From: Blastococcus saxobsidens DD2
GTDB taxonomy: Bacteria; Actinomycetota; Actinomycetes; Mycobacteriales; Geodermatophilaceae
Length of the DNA: 64,000 bases
Assembly: GCF_000284015.1 (NCBI RefSeq)
Contig: NC_016943.1
Coordinates: 1,963,541 to 2,027,540 of the forward strand
Reading direction: 5' to 3'
In this document: piece after piece, positions 7,510-16,850 of the stretch
Layout: every line of letters begins with the position of its first letter
Position numbering within the stretch: position 1 is the first letter of the stretch
Notes under the pieces: generated by a model
Told to the model about the DNA's origin: nothing
Seen by the model: only the letters and a program-made list of their open reading frames with translations
The model's database searches: none
Position numbers and translations under genes: made by a program

Positions 7510-10500
7510 ATGCATGGCGGAATGAAGATCTACGCCGGCGCTGCTTCGGCGGCCCGCCACTACGTGGAAGCCGACCGAGGCCGGGCTGATGACTACTACC
7601 TATCCGAGGGAACCGGCATCGCGCGCCGCTACACCGCCGGCGACGGTCGGACGCAGGAGCTGGCGCCTCTGACCGGCGACGCCTACGAGGCATGGGTCGC
7701 GGGCCTGGACCCGGACACCGGAACGGCCCGCGGTTGGTTGCGGACCGACGGCCGCGCGGTGCGGTTCGTCGAGGTGGTGGTCAACGGCCCGAAGTCCTGG
7801 TCGCTGGCCGCCGCCCTGCACCCAGACGTCGCCGACGCCTACGACGCCGCGCAGGACCGGGCCGCGACTCAGGTCATCGGCTGGCTGACCGAGCACGCTA
7901 CGACGCGGGTGGGGCCGCGCGGCGGGCAGGTACAGGTGCCGGTGGAGGTGCTGGAGGCGGTGACGGTGCAGCACTACACCTCCCGGGCCGGAGATCCGCA
8001 CCGGCATCTGCACCTGCAGGTCAACGCCCGGGTGTTCGCCGCCGGGGGATGGCGCGGTCTGCATACCGTGGGCGTGCGCGACTCGCTGGCCGCGATCAAC
8101 GGCATCGGGCACGCCGCGGTGGCCTGCGATCCACAGTTCCAGGCCGCGCTGGCCGCGCACGGGTACACCCTGGACGGCACCGGAGAAATACGGGAGCTGG
8201 CCCAGTACGTGGGTGCCTTCAGCGCTCGGGCGGCGCAGATCGAACGCCACCGGGGCCGCTACGAACAAGAGTGGATCGCCGCGCACCCCGGCGAGGTTCC
8301 GGGGCCGGGGCTGCGGCGGGCGTGGGATGCGCGGGCGTGGGCCGAGGGCCGCCCGGACAAGGTCACCCCGCAGCCGGGTGCGGACGTCACGGCCCGATGG
8401 CTGGCCGAGCTGGCCGCCCTCGGGTATCGCGACACCGGACGTCCCGTCGACCTGATCCCGGTGCCGGTCGGCGGGGTAGACCGCGACGGTGCGGTTGACC
8501 GGGTGCTGAGCCTGCTGGCCGCCGAGCGCTCGGCGTGGAACGCCGCCGACGTCCGCGGCGAGGTCGAGCAGCTGATCGCCGCCGCGGGCGTCGTCGTCGG
8601 CGCCGCGGTCCGCCTTGAGCTGGCCGAGGACCTCACCGCCCGCACCATGGCGCGCTGTGTGCCGCTGCTTGACCGTGACGGCGTTCCTGAGCACATCCGG
8701 GCCTGGACCTCGCAGCCGGTGCTCGACGTCGAGGCCGACCTCACCGACCGGTTCGCCGCCCGCAGCGCTCGCTCCATGACCGATCACCAACGGGAGCCTG
8801 AGCTGCCGCTGGCCGCGCTCGCGCGGCTGGACGCCGGCCAAGCGGCTGCGGCCGCCTCCCTGGCCGGCGACCGGCCGCTGGTCGTCATCGAGGGTGCGGC
8901 CGGTGCAGGCAAGACCACCCTGCTGGCCGCCACCCGCGACCTGCTTGAGGCCCAGGGCCGCCGGCTGACGGTGGTCACCCCGACGCTCAAGGCGGCCAAG
9001 GTCGCCGCTGCCGAGGTGGGCACCGCCGCCGGCTCGGCTGCCTGGCTGGCCTTCCAGCACGGCTGGCGCTGGACCGACGAGGGGACCTGGAGCCGGCTGG
9101 CCGCCGGTGACGCCGAGCCGCGCACCGGAGGCGTCTACGCCGGGCCGGAGCCAGGGGCGAGCCTCATGCCCGGGGACCTGCTGGTGGTGGACGAGGCCGG
9201 GATGCTCGACCAGGACACTGCCCGCGCGGTGCTGACCCTCGCCGACGAGTACGGGATGCGCCTGGCGCTGCTCGGCGACCGGCACCAGTTGGCCGCGGTC
9301 GGCCGCGGCGGCGTGCTGGACCTCGCCGCCGGTCAGGTCGATCCGGCCGCGCACCTGACCCTGCAGACGGTGCACCGCTTCACCCGCACCGACCAAGCCG
9401 GCCGGACGACACCGGACGTCGAGTACGCCGACCTGACCCTGGCCATGCGCACCGGCGCCGAACCGGGCGCGGTCTTCGACACCCTGGCCGCCCGCGAGCA
9501 GATCCGCTTGCACGTCGATCCTGCGGCGCTACAGGAGGCGCTGGCCGAGGTTGTCGCCGAGCATCACCGCGATGGCGAGCGGGTGGCCGTGGTGGTCGAC
9601 ACCCGCGAGCAGGCCAGCGACCTCAACGCGGCCATCCGCGAGCGGCTGGTCGCCGACCGCCGCGTCGACGACGTCCGGGTCGCGGTCACCGGCGCCGGGC
9701 AGCGGATCGGAGTCGGGGACCGGGTCGCCACCCGCCGCAACGTCCGCGACTTGGGGGTGGCCAACCGCGACGTCTGGACCGTCATCGCCGTTGGCCCCGG
9801 CGGGGAGCTAACCGTCATCCCGGGCGATGTCACCCCGGCCGACGCCGTCCCTGCCGGTGTCACCCGGGTGAGGACGGGGGAGCGGGTGCTGCCCGCCGGC
9901 TACGTCACCTCCTATGTGGAGCTGGCCTACGCCAGCACCGCGCACGGCGCGCAGGGTGACACCGTCACCGCGGCACACCTGGTGGTCGGCGAGCACACCG
10001 GTGCGGCGTCGGCCTACGTCGGCATGACCCGCGGCCGCACCGCCAACACCGCCCACCTGATCGCCGCCGATCTGGCCGAGGCGCGCGGGCAGTGGATCGC
10101 CGTGTTCGGTCGCGACCGAGCCGATCTCGGCCCGGGCCATGCCGCCGCTCAGGCCGCCGCCGAAGCGGCCGGCTACGCCGCACCCCGCCCCCTGGAGCAG
10201 GTGCTGGCCGATCTGCGCGCGGCGTGGACGGTCGAGCAGCGCTGCTCCGATCGGCTGGCGGTCCTGGAGCCGTGGTGCGACGCCCTGCGCCAGGCCGTGG
10301 CGCTCGAGGCAGCCCACGGCGGCGAACTCACGCGGCTGGAAGCCGACCACGAACAGGCGACTCGCACCGCCCAGCGAGCGACACAGCGGGTCGAGGTCGC
10401 CGCTGCTGTCCTCGCCCAGGCAGCCGACCGGATCCGCGATGGACTGCTCGCCGCCTGGGACGGCGAGCGCGGCGCCGCCCGCGCCGCGGCCCGGGTGGTG

Positions 10501-11145
10501 CTCGACGGGCCCGGCCGGTGGGGACTCAAGCGCGCACCCGTCGCCCGCGCCAGTGAGCAACTGGCCGGCTGGGCCGATCGGTGGCGCCCGCACCTGCCCG
10601 ACCTGCCCACCGACGCCGAGCGGCTCGCCCGGGTGGCCGACCGGTTCGACGACCGGCCGGCGCTGTGGAGGGCGTTCGACACCACCGCCCACCGGGCCGC
10701 CGAACGGGACCACCACGAACGCCACTCACTGCACGCCGCGGCCGAAGCGGCTGGGCGGGTCGGTGAGCAGGCCCGTCTCGCACTGACCGACGCCCACCGC
10801 CGGCGCCAGGAACGGCTCGACCCGCTCGGGCCGATCGCTTGGGCACCCGATCCCGCAGGGCGGCTGGCCGACCTCGAGCGCCACGTCGCCACCGCACGGC
10901 ACGAGCTGGCTGGCGCACAGGCCCGCATCGGCCGACTCGCCACGGAGCCGGCCCTGCTGGGTCAGCCGCCCGACCGGCTCACCGTAGCCCGGAAGGCCTG
11001 GCGCGGACGCCGCGACACCGGGCATCACCGGCGCCCAGCAGTCACGCCGGGGCCGGCCGGCGACCGGTCGGGGGTCCCACGACCCGAGTCCGAGCGTTCC
11101 GGGCCGCGGGCCACGCCTGGTGCCGCCCCGGGCCTGGGGCGGTGA
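7510..11145 (+). CDS. MobF family relaxase-helicase (TrwC/TraI-like)
   Basis: A protein of about 1211 residues that would nick oriT and unwind the transferred strand during conjugation. The N-terminal TrwC relaxase domain (about 1-300) shows the tyrosine pair in DDYYLSEG and the metal-binding triad PHRHLHLQ (H164, H166, H168). A superfamily I helicase follows: Walker A GAAGAGKTT at about 462, Walker B VVDEAGML at about 559, GDRHQLAAVGRGG, and the late motifs STAHGAQGDT and YVGMTRGRT. The C-terminal 300 residues are Ala/Arg-rich and helical. I prefer the ATG at 7510 (GGGTGG 9 nt upstream); GTG 7498 and ATG 7522 are alternatives. The type IV secretion apparatus must come from elsewhere. Confidence 0.93.
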   Translation: MHGGMKIYAGAASAARHYVEADRGRADDYYLSEGTGIARRYTAGDGRTQELAPLTGDAYEAWVAGLDPDTGTARGWLRTDGRAVRFVEVVVNGPKSWSLAAALHPDVADAYDAAQDRAATQVIGWLTEHATTRVGPRGGQVQVPVEVLEAVTVQHYTSRAGDPHRHLHLQVNARVFAAGGWRGLHTVGVRDSLAAINGIGHAAVACDPQFQAALAAHGYTLDGTGEIRELAQYVGAFSARAAQIERHRGRYEQEWIAAHPGEVPGPGLRRAWDARAWAEGRPDKVTPQPGADVTARWLAELAALGYRDTGRPVDLIPVPVGGVDRDGAVDRVLSLLAAERSAWNAADVRGEVEQLIAAAGVVVGAAVRLELAEDLTARTMARCVPLLDRDGVPEHIRAWTSQPVLDVEADLTDRFAARSARSMTDHQREPELPLAALARLDAGQAAAAASLAGDRPLVVIEGAAGAGKTTLLAATRDLLEAQGRRLTVVTPTLKAAKVAAAEVGTAAGSAAWLAFQHGWRWTDEGTWSRLAAGDAEPRTGGVYAGPEPGASLMPGDLLVVDEAGMLDQDTARAVLTLADEYGMRLALLGDRHQLAAVGRGGVLDLAAGQVDPAAHLTLQTVHRFTRTDQAGRTTPDVEYADLTLAMRTGAEPGAVFDTLAAREQIRLHVDPAALQEALAEVVAEHHRDGERVAVVVDTREQASDLNAAIRERLVADRRVDDVRVAVTGAGQRIGVGDRVATRRNVRDLGVANRDVWTVIAVGPGGELTVIPGDVTPADAVPAGVTRVRTGERVLPAGYVTSYVELAYASTAHGAQGDTVTAAHLVVGEHTGAASAYVGMTRGRTANTAHLIAADLAEARGQWIAVFGRDRADLGPGHAAAQAAAEAAGYAAPRPLEQVLADLRAAWTVEQRCSDRLAVLEPWCDALRQAVALEAAHGGELTRLEADHEQATRTAQRATQRVEVAAAVLAQAADRIRDGLLAAWDGERGAARAAARVVLDGPGRWGLKRAPVARASEQLAGWADRWRPHLPDLPTDAERLARVADRFDDRPALWRAFDTTAHRAAERDHHERHSLHAAAEAAGRVGEQARLALTDAHRRRQERLDPLGPIAWAPDPAGRLADLERHVATARHELAGAQARIGRLATEPALLGQPPDRLTVARKAWRGRRDTGHHRRPAVTPGPAGDRSGVPRPESERSGPRATPGAAPGLGR

Positions 11146-11354
11146 GCGGGCGCCCCTTCCCGTGCGGCCGCTGCACTGCGCGGGAGGCGACTGGAGGGGA
11201 ACCGCAGCCTGCCGACCTACGGTGCGCCACCACCGGAGCCGGTCTCCTGCCGGACGCCATCACCGGGCCCCAAGCGCCAGGCCATGACCGCAGGCGCTCC
11301 CACCTCCTGAACGACCGGCGACAGGAGCGGAACGGGAGGAAGACAGGAGCCTGA
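11142..11354 (+). CDS. Small coupled ORF after the relaxase
   Basis: The GTG at 11142 overlaps the relaxase stop in a GTGA junction, the pattern of translational coupling used repeatedly in this window. The 70-residue product starts MSGRPFPCGRCTARE, has a CxxC knuckle and one more Cys (LRC), and ends in a basic, probably disordered tail. It could be a small zinc-binding accessory protein of the element or a chance frame. The coupling is the main argument. Confidence 0.4.
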   Translation: MSGRPFPCGRCTAREATGGEPQPADLRCATTGAGLLPDAITGPQAPGHDRRRSHLLNDRRQERNGRKTGA

Positions 11355-11451
11355 CCGGAGAAGTTGGCTGTGGGCTGTCACCAATGGTCACGAAATGGCG
11401 CCTTCTGCAGGTGGCGCCCCGCCCATGTCCGCCGAGCCCCCGGAGACCGCC

Positions 11452-11685
11452 ATGCCCGACCAGACCCCCGGCCGCGATCACACCGCCGAGCCACCGTCCG
11501 AGCTGCTCACCATCGCCGAAGCCGCTCAGCTGCTGCGCGCCCCGGTCGCCACCCTCCGGTACTGGCGCCACCTCGGCACCGGTCCGGCCAGCTTCCGCCT
11601 CGGCCGCCGCGTCCTTTACCGTTCCGACGACCTGCGCGCCTGGATCGACGCCCAGCACGGCCAGGACCGCGCCGGTCGATCTTGA
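11452..11685 (+). CDS. Excisionase-type helix-turn-helix protein
   Basis: A 77-residue DNA-binding protein of the HTH_17/MerR-like excisionase group: LLTIAEAAQLLRAPVATLRY forms the helix-turn-helix, RLGRRVLYRSDDLRAWI the wing and closing helix. I start at ATG 11452 because GGAGA lies 5 nt upstream; earlier ATGs at 11395 and 11425 add low-complexity sequence. Small HTH proteins encoded near an integrase usually act as recombination directionality factors or transcriptional regulators of the element. Either is likely here, with the integrase 650 bp downstream on the same strand. Confidence 0.8.
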   Translation: MPDQTPGRDHTAEPPSELLTIAEAAQLLRAPVATLRYWRHLGTGPASFRLGRRVLYRSDDLRAWIDAQHGQDRAGRS

Positions 11686-11696
11686 CGGATCCTGTT

Positions 11697-11972
11697 GTGT
11701 CCGACAATACTGGCGGCTTGGAGATCCGGTTCACCCAGTCGGCGCGCAAGCATCGCATCGGCCGGACCTCCGCCCGCCACGTCCTGGCTGGCACCCGGCC
11801 GACGCCGGTCACCGCCACCAGCGGGGCCGACGCCTGGCTCTACGTCGGCCTCGACGAACGGGGCCGGGAACTGGAGATCATCGCCGTCGAGGTGCAGCCG
11901 GCCGACGGCGGCCAGCACTACCTGCTGGTCATCCACGTGATGCCGACCCACCTCCGAGGAGACAGCCCGTGA
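11697..11972 (+). CDS. BrnT-like candidate toxin
   Basis: A 91-residue basic N-terminus (FTQSARKHRIGRTSARHVLAG) leads into beta strands (WLYVGLDERGRELEIIAVEV, LLVIHVMPTHLR). The size, the KHRIG motif and the strand pattern resemble the BrnT/RelE-like fold of type II toxins. The GTG at 11697 has no clear ribosome binding site and starts 11 nt after the HTH gene. Its TGA overlaps the GTG of the next gene (11969), as in toxin-antitoxin operons. Here the putative toxin comes first, as in BrnTA. Assignment is by pattern and context. Confidence 0.6.
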   Translation: MSDNTGGLEIRFTQSARKHRIGRTSARHVLAGTRPTPVTATSGADAWLYVGLDERGRELEIIAVEVQPADGGQHYLLVIHVMPTHLRGDSP

Positions 11973-12292
11973 CCGAGCGCACCCCGCCACCCATCACCTC
12001 CAGCACGCCGATCGGACCCGACGTCGACCTCGACCGGGACGACGTCCGACTGACCGACGGAACCCGGCTGACCGAGCAGAAGGCCGCGGACATCGTCGAC
12101 GAGGTCCGGCGCCGCGGCGGCCGGCCCTCCCTCACCGGCCGGGCCGCCGTCTCACCGCGCATCGCCTTCCGCGTCGACCCCCGCGTCCGGGACAGCGCCG
12201 CCCAGATCGCCGACCGAGAAGGCAAGACCATCTCCCAACTGGCCCGCGAGGCGCTCGAGGCGCGGGTCGCCGCAGAGCGATCGACCTCATGA
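11969..12292 (+). CDS. BrnA/CopG-like candidate antitoxin
   Basis: A 107-residue protein. The C-terminal part (about 65-103: RIAFRVDPRVRDSAAQIA, then GKTISQLAREALEARVA) has the pattern of a ribbon-helix-helix DNA-binding unit. The N-terminal part is acidic and probably disordered, suited to wrapping a toxin. The GTG at 11969 overlaps the preceding stop by 4 nt, with GAGGAG just upstream. It would neutralise the preceding protein and autoregulate the operon, if the toxin-antitoxin reading is right. Confidence 0.65.
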   Translation: MTERTPPPITSSTPIGPDVDLDRDDVRLTDGTRLTEQKAADIVDEVRRRGGRPSLTGRAAVSPRIAFRVDPRVRDSAAQIADREGKTISQLAREALEARVAAERSTS

Positions 12293-12338
12293 AGCTGGGT
12301 CGGTATCGCTCCGCCTGAGTTGCAGATCGGAGAGGCTC

Positions 12339-13484
12339 GTGGCTTTTCGCAGCATCCAGGACCGGTGGTACGTCATCGACCCGGCCACGGGGAAGCGTGT
12401 CCCGAGCGCCCGGCACGGGCAGGGGATGCGCTACCGGGCGCGATACAAGGACGCCGCGGGCAAGGAGGTCACCCGGGCGTTCCCCGACAAGGAAAAGTCC
12501 AAGGCGCAGCGGTGGCTCGACGAGGTCACGACCAGCCAGGTGACCGGCACCTACGTCGACCCCAAGACCGCCCGGACGACGGTCGCCGACTGGTGCGCGA
12601 CCTGGCTGGCCGGCTACACCACCCGCCGCCCGCGCACGGTGCGGCAGGCCCGGGTGCACGTCGCCCAGATCACCGCCGCGTTCGGTCCGATGCCGCTCTC
12701 GGCGGTGCGGCCGTCCTCGGTCCGCTCGTGGACGGTGGAGCTCAAAGCCGCCGGCCTGGCCGACAGCTACGTCTACGCGCTGCACTCGCGGCTGTCGCAG
12801 GTCATGAGCGACGCCGTGCACGACGGGCTGCTGGCGCGCAACCCGTGCTCGCGCCGCACCTCACCAGGGGCTGGCGGTCAGCGCCCCTACGTCGCGACGA
12901 CCGAGCAGGTGTGGGCGCTGCACGACGCGGTCGCCGACCACCTGCGCCCGGCGATCCTGCTCGGGGCGTTCGTCGGGCTGCGGACCGCCGAGGTCGTCGG
13001 GCTGCGGGTCTGGGACGTCGACTTCATGCGCGGCGTCGTGCGGCCGGTGCAGCAGGGCGACGGCGAGCCGCTCAAGAGCGAGACGTCCCGCACGCCGCTG
13101 CCCATCCCGCAGGAGCTGTCGGTGCAGCTCTCGGCGGCGGTGGCGCGATGGGGCGGGGACCACGTCGTCACCGACGGCGCCGGCCGGCAGACCTCGACCT
13201 GGGCGATCGAGCGCGCGATCCGCTCGGCCCGGACGACGATCCCCGGGCTGCCCGACGCCTTCCGCTTCCACGATTTGCGGCACTACCTGGCCTCGCTGCT
13301 CATCGGCAGCGGGCTCGACGTCAAGGTCGTCCAGCACCGACTTCGACACGGCAGCGCCAAGACGACGCTGGACACCTACGGCCACCTGTGGCCCGACAGC
13401 GACGAGTCCGCACGGGCCGCCGTCGGTGCTGTGCTGGCCGCTCGTGGGGACTGGCTGGGGACTGAGCGGGCTGACCTGCGGTAA
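12339..13484 (+). CDS. int: Tyrosine recombinase/integrase of the mobile element
   Basis: A 381-residue phage-type integrase. The N-terminal arm-binding region (about 1-60) leads to a SAM-like core-binding domain (about 70-160) and the catalytic domain (about 185-375). Catalytic residues visible: Arg in GLRTAEVVGL, Lys in PLKSETSRTPL, His and Arg in FHDLRHYLAS, and the His plus nucleophile Tyr in RLRHGSAKTTLDTYGHL. The GTG at 12339 has GGAGAGG upstream. The gene is the last of the element and ends 26 bp from the 3' end of glnA, which marks the junction of the element with the conserved block. Its stop codon lies inside a large hairpin. Confidence 0.95.
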   Translation: MAFRSIQDRWYVIDPATGKRVPSARHGQGMRYRARYKDAAGKEVTRAFPDKEKSKAQRWLDEVTTSQVTGTYVDPKTARTTVADWCATWLAGYTTRRPRTVRQARVHVAQITAAFGPMPLSAVRPSSVRSWTVELKAAGLADSYVYALHSRLSQVMSDAVHDGLLARNPCSRRTSPGAGGQRPYVATTEQVWALHDAVADHLRPAILLGAFVGLRTAEVVGLRVWDVDFMRGVVRPVQQGDGEPLKSETSRTPLPIPQELSVQLSAAVARWGGDHVVTDGAGRQTSTWAIERAIRSARTTIPGLPDAFRFHDLRHYLASLLIGSGLDVKVVQHRLRHGSAKTTLDTYGHLWPDSDESARAAVGAVLAARGDWLGTERADLR

Positions 13485-13503
13485 AACCGCACGTCAGCCC
13501 GCT
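13465..13503. terminator. Hairpin over the integrase stop, shared with glnA end
   Basis: AGCGGGCTGAC and TGCGGT pair with ACCGCA and GTCAGCCCGCT around an AAA loop, with one C:C mismatch. The integrase TAA forms part of the loop. It lies between convergent int and glnA, so it can serve both as a bidirectional terminator. No T-tract follows. It could also belong to the attachment region. Confidence 0.75.
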
Positions 13504-13510
13504 GTACAAC

Positions 13511-14947
<1,437 letters not shown>

Positions 14948-14981
14948 CGATCCTCCGGGTGTGGGCGGACTGCCGTTCGGC

Positions 14982-14987
14982 ACGCTA
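14982..14987 (-). promoter_or_regulatory. Predicted -10 box of glnA
   Basis: TAGCGT on the minus strand, about 35 bp before the glnA start, giving a short leader with a GGAGG ribosome binding site. The GlnR box ends 10 bp upstream, in the -35 zone expected for an activator. Confidence 0.6.
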
Positions 14988-14997
14988 CGAGGGGGGA

Positions 14998-15035
14998 GTT
15001 GCCCTGCCGTGTCCCGAGTGTTTCGGGGCGGTAAC
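14998..15035 (-). promoter_or_regulatory. GlnR binding box upstream of glnA
   Basis: On the minus strand: GTTAC, 6 nt, GAAAC, 6 nt, GACAC, 6 nt, GCAAC. The first pair matches the actinobacterial GlnR consensus (gTnAC-n6-GaAAC) exactly; the second pair matches in most positions with the correct 22-bp periodicity. It lies just upstream of the predicted glnA -10. Confidence 0.8.
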
Positions 15036-15115
15036 AACGCCTGCGGCGGGTCGCCGTGGGGGCGCTCTCACTCGTGGCCCGGGGGCCGGTCGGGCGGGGT
15101 CCTACGCTGGCGGTC

Positions 15116-15535
15116 ATGGTCAGAGATGTCGAACAACCCTCTCAGGCCCCGGTCCGCGGCGCCTCCCTGGGGTTGCCCGCCACGGGGCCCGGGTCGCTGG
15201 CCCCCTTCACCCGGCGGGTCGGTGGGTACCTCGTCGACGCGGTGGGCTCGGCGCTGATCGCCTGGGCGTTCACCGCCCCTGAGGGCCCGGGCAACTGGAG
15301 CCTGCTGGTGTTCGGCCTGCTCACCGTGGTCACGCTGATCGTCTTCGGCCAGAGCCCGGGGCACCGAGTCTTCAGCATGCGACTGGCTCATCCGACGCCC
15401 GGCGCGCGGCTGGCTCCCTGGCGTGCCGTCGTGCGCACCGCGCTGCTGATGCTGCTGGTACCGGCGCTCATCGTGGACGCCGACGGACGCGGGCTGCACG
15501 ACCGGCTGACCGGCACCGCCGTCGTCCTGGACTGA
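15116..15535 (+). CDS. RDD family membrane protein
   Basis: A 139-residue RDD-domain protein. Its signature is spread over RRVGGYLVDAVGSALI in the first span, a second span (about 63-80), GHRVFSMRLAHP in the loop, and the closing LLVPALIVDADGRGLHDRLTGT. The function of such short RDD proteins is unknown; they are proposed transporters or envelope proteins. An RDD gene is also next to glnA1 in mycobacteria, from memory. TACGCT at 15103-15108 ends 7 nt before the ATG, with no ribosome binding site, so the mRNA is probably leaderless. It is divergent from glnA. Confidence 0.88.
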   Translation: MVRDVEQPSQAPVRGASLGLPATGPGSLAPFTRRVGGYLVDAVGSALIAWAFTAPEGPGNWSLLVFGLLTVVTLIVFGQSPGHRVFSMRLAHPTPGARLAPWRAVVRTALLMLLVPALIVDADGRGLHDRLTGTAVVLD

Positions 15536-15586
15536 CGCTGCGGAACCCGGTGGACCGTCGGCGGCCGGGGACAGGACACTGCACCG

Positions 15587-15905
15587 GTGATCGTCCGTCG
15601 CGAGCGCCCCGAGGACCACGCGGCCGTGCAGGCGCTGCACCGGGCCGCCTTCGCCACCGACCCCGTCACCGGAGCCGTTCGCGCAGCGGACGACGTCCCC
15701 GAGGTCCGGCTGGTGGACAGGCTACGGGGCGACCCCGGGTTCCTTCCGCACCTGTCGCTGGTCGCCGTGGACGAGGGCGACGTCGTCGGCCACGGAATCG
15801 CGACCCGCGGCTGGCTGGAGCCGTTCGGGACGCCGGTGCTCGGGCTCGGACCCCTCGGTGTGCGCCCCGACCGTCAGGGCTGCCGTGTCGGCGCGGCACC
15901 GACAG
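15587..15905 (+). pseudogene. Truncated GNAT N-acetyltransferase
   Basis: The first about 105 codons (GTG at 15587) read as a GNAT acetyltransferase: MIVRRERPEDHAAVQALHRA, a central beta region with VAVDEGDVVGHGIA, and the start of the acetyl-CoA loop GPLGVRPDRQG. The next residues should continue as a pyrophosphate-binding loop and helix, but homology stops at about 15900, just where the 3' end of the convergent DUF4191 gene begins. The frame stays open to 16867 only because it is antisense to that gene. The C-terminal half of the enzyme is missing, so activity is unlikely. Confidence 0.7.
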
Positions 15906-15913
15906 GGGAGGGA

Positions 15914-16789
15914 TCAGCCGCGGCGGCGCACCTGGCGCTGGCTGACCGACATCTGGCGCCCGCCCGGGAGCGGGCCGCCGGGGACGGGCATCCGCGGGCC
16001 ACCGAGCGCGCTCATCCGGCGGCCCAGCGCGTTCACCTCGGCGGCGCTGAGGTTCCGCGGCAGCTTCATGACGTGGGTGCTCAGCTTCTTCAGCGGCACC
16101 TGGCCCTCGTCGTCGCCGACGACGACGTCGTAGATGGGGGTCTCGCCGACGACCCGGGCGATCTTCTTCTTCTCCTGCGCGATCAGGCCACGGACCCGGC
16201 CGGGCACTCCTTCGCCGACGAGGATGATCCCCGGCCGGCCCAGCACCCGGTGCACCGCGTCCATCTGCGGGGTGCCGGCCACGCCCGAGCTGACCCGCCA
16301 GTCCCCGCGCATGCCCTCGAGCACCCACGCGGCCGCCCCCGGCTGGCCCTCCACCTGCCGGTAGGCCGAGCCCTGGGCCCGGCGGCCGAAGACGATCAGC
16401 GCGGCCAGGGCGCCGAAGAGCACCGCCAGCGGGATGAACACGAACGGCGAGCTGAGCAGGATGCCGATGAGCTCGATGACGGCGGCGACCGCGACGAACC
16501 AGATCAGCATGATCCACGGGAGCTTGGGATCGTTCTTCCGCGTCAGGGTGTAGGCCTGCTTGATCATGCCAGCCTGGCTGCGGAGCTTGCGGATCCGGCC
16601 GACCTTGGGCTGCCCGTTCTTGTCCAGCTTGGGTGTCTTGCCGGCCTTGCCGGCCGGAGGCGCGGCCTTGCCGGCGGCGGTGGCCCCGGCCGCGGTGGCA
16701 CCGGAAGTCCGGCCGCGCCCACCGTCCTTCGGGGTGCGCCCGGCGCTGCCGCCCGGGGCGGTGGAGTCAGAGGACCTGCTGCGTGCCAT
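15914..16789 (-). CDS. DUF4191 membrane protein
   Basis: A 291-residue conserved actinobacterial protein. It has a basic, Ala/Gly/Lys-rich N-terminus (about 1-75), two membrane spans (about 93-112 and 118-136), and a soluble C-terminal domain (about 140-285) containing [19 protein letters not shown] and the basic end RQVRRRG. From memory Rv2219, next to lipA in M. tuberculosis, is the same family. It starts with ATG at 16789; TATCCT lies 6 nt upstream and no ribosome binding site is seen, so it is probably leaderless. The function is unknown; conserved linkage to lipA hints at a link to the lipoate or envelope gene set. Confidence 0.88.
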   Translation of the reverse strand: MARSRSSDSTAPGGSAGRTPKDGGRGRTSGATAAGATAAGKAAPPAGKAGKTPKLDKNGQPKVGRIRKLRSQAGMIKQAYTLTRKNDPKLPWIMLIWFVAVAAVIELIGILLSSPFVFIPLAVLFGALAALIVFGRRAQGSAYRQVEGQPGAAAWVLEGMRGDWRVSSGVAGTPQMDAVHRVLGRPGIILVGEGVPGRVRGLIAQEKKKIARVVGETPIYDVVVGDDEGQVPLKKLSTHVMKLPRNLSAAEVNALGRRMSALGGPRMPVPGGPLPGGRQMSVSQRQVRRRG

Positions 16790-16850
16790 GTCCCCAGGAT
16801 AGGGGCGGTCGACGGCGCTGCCTCGGACGCGCCGGGCGGAGTGGCGGTGA

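Noticed and set aside
7600-9513. Minus-strand frame of 637 codons inside the relaxase gene
   Set aside because: Antisense shadow of the MobF gene, which has clear relaxase and helicase motifs.
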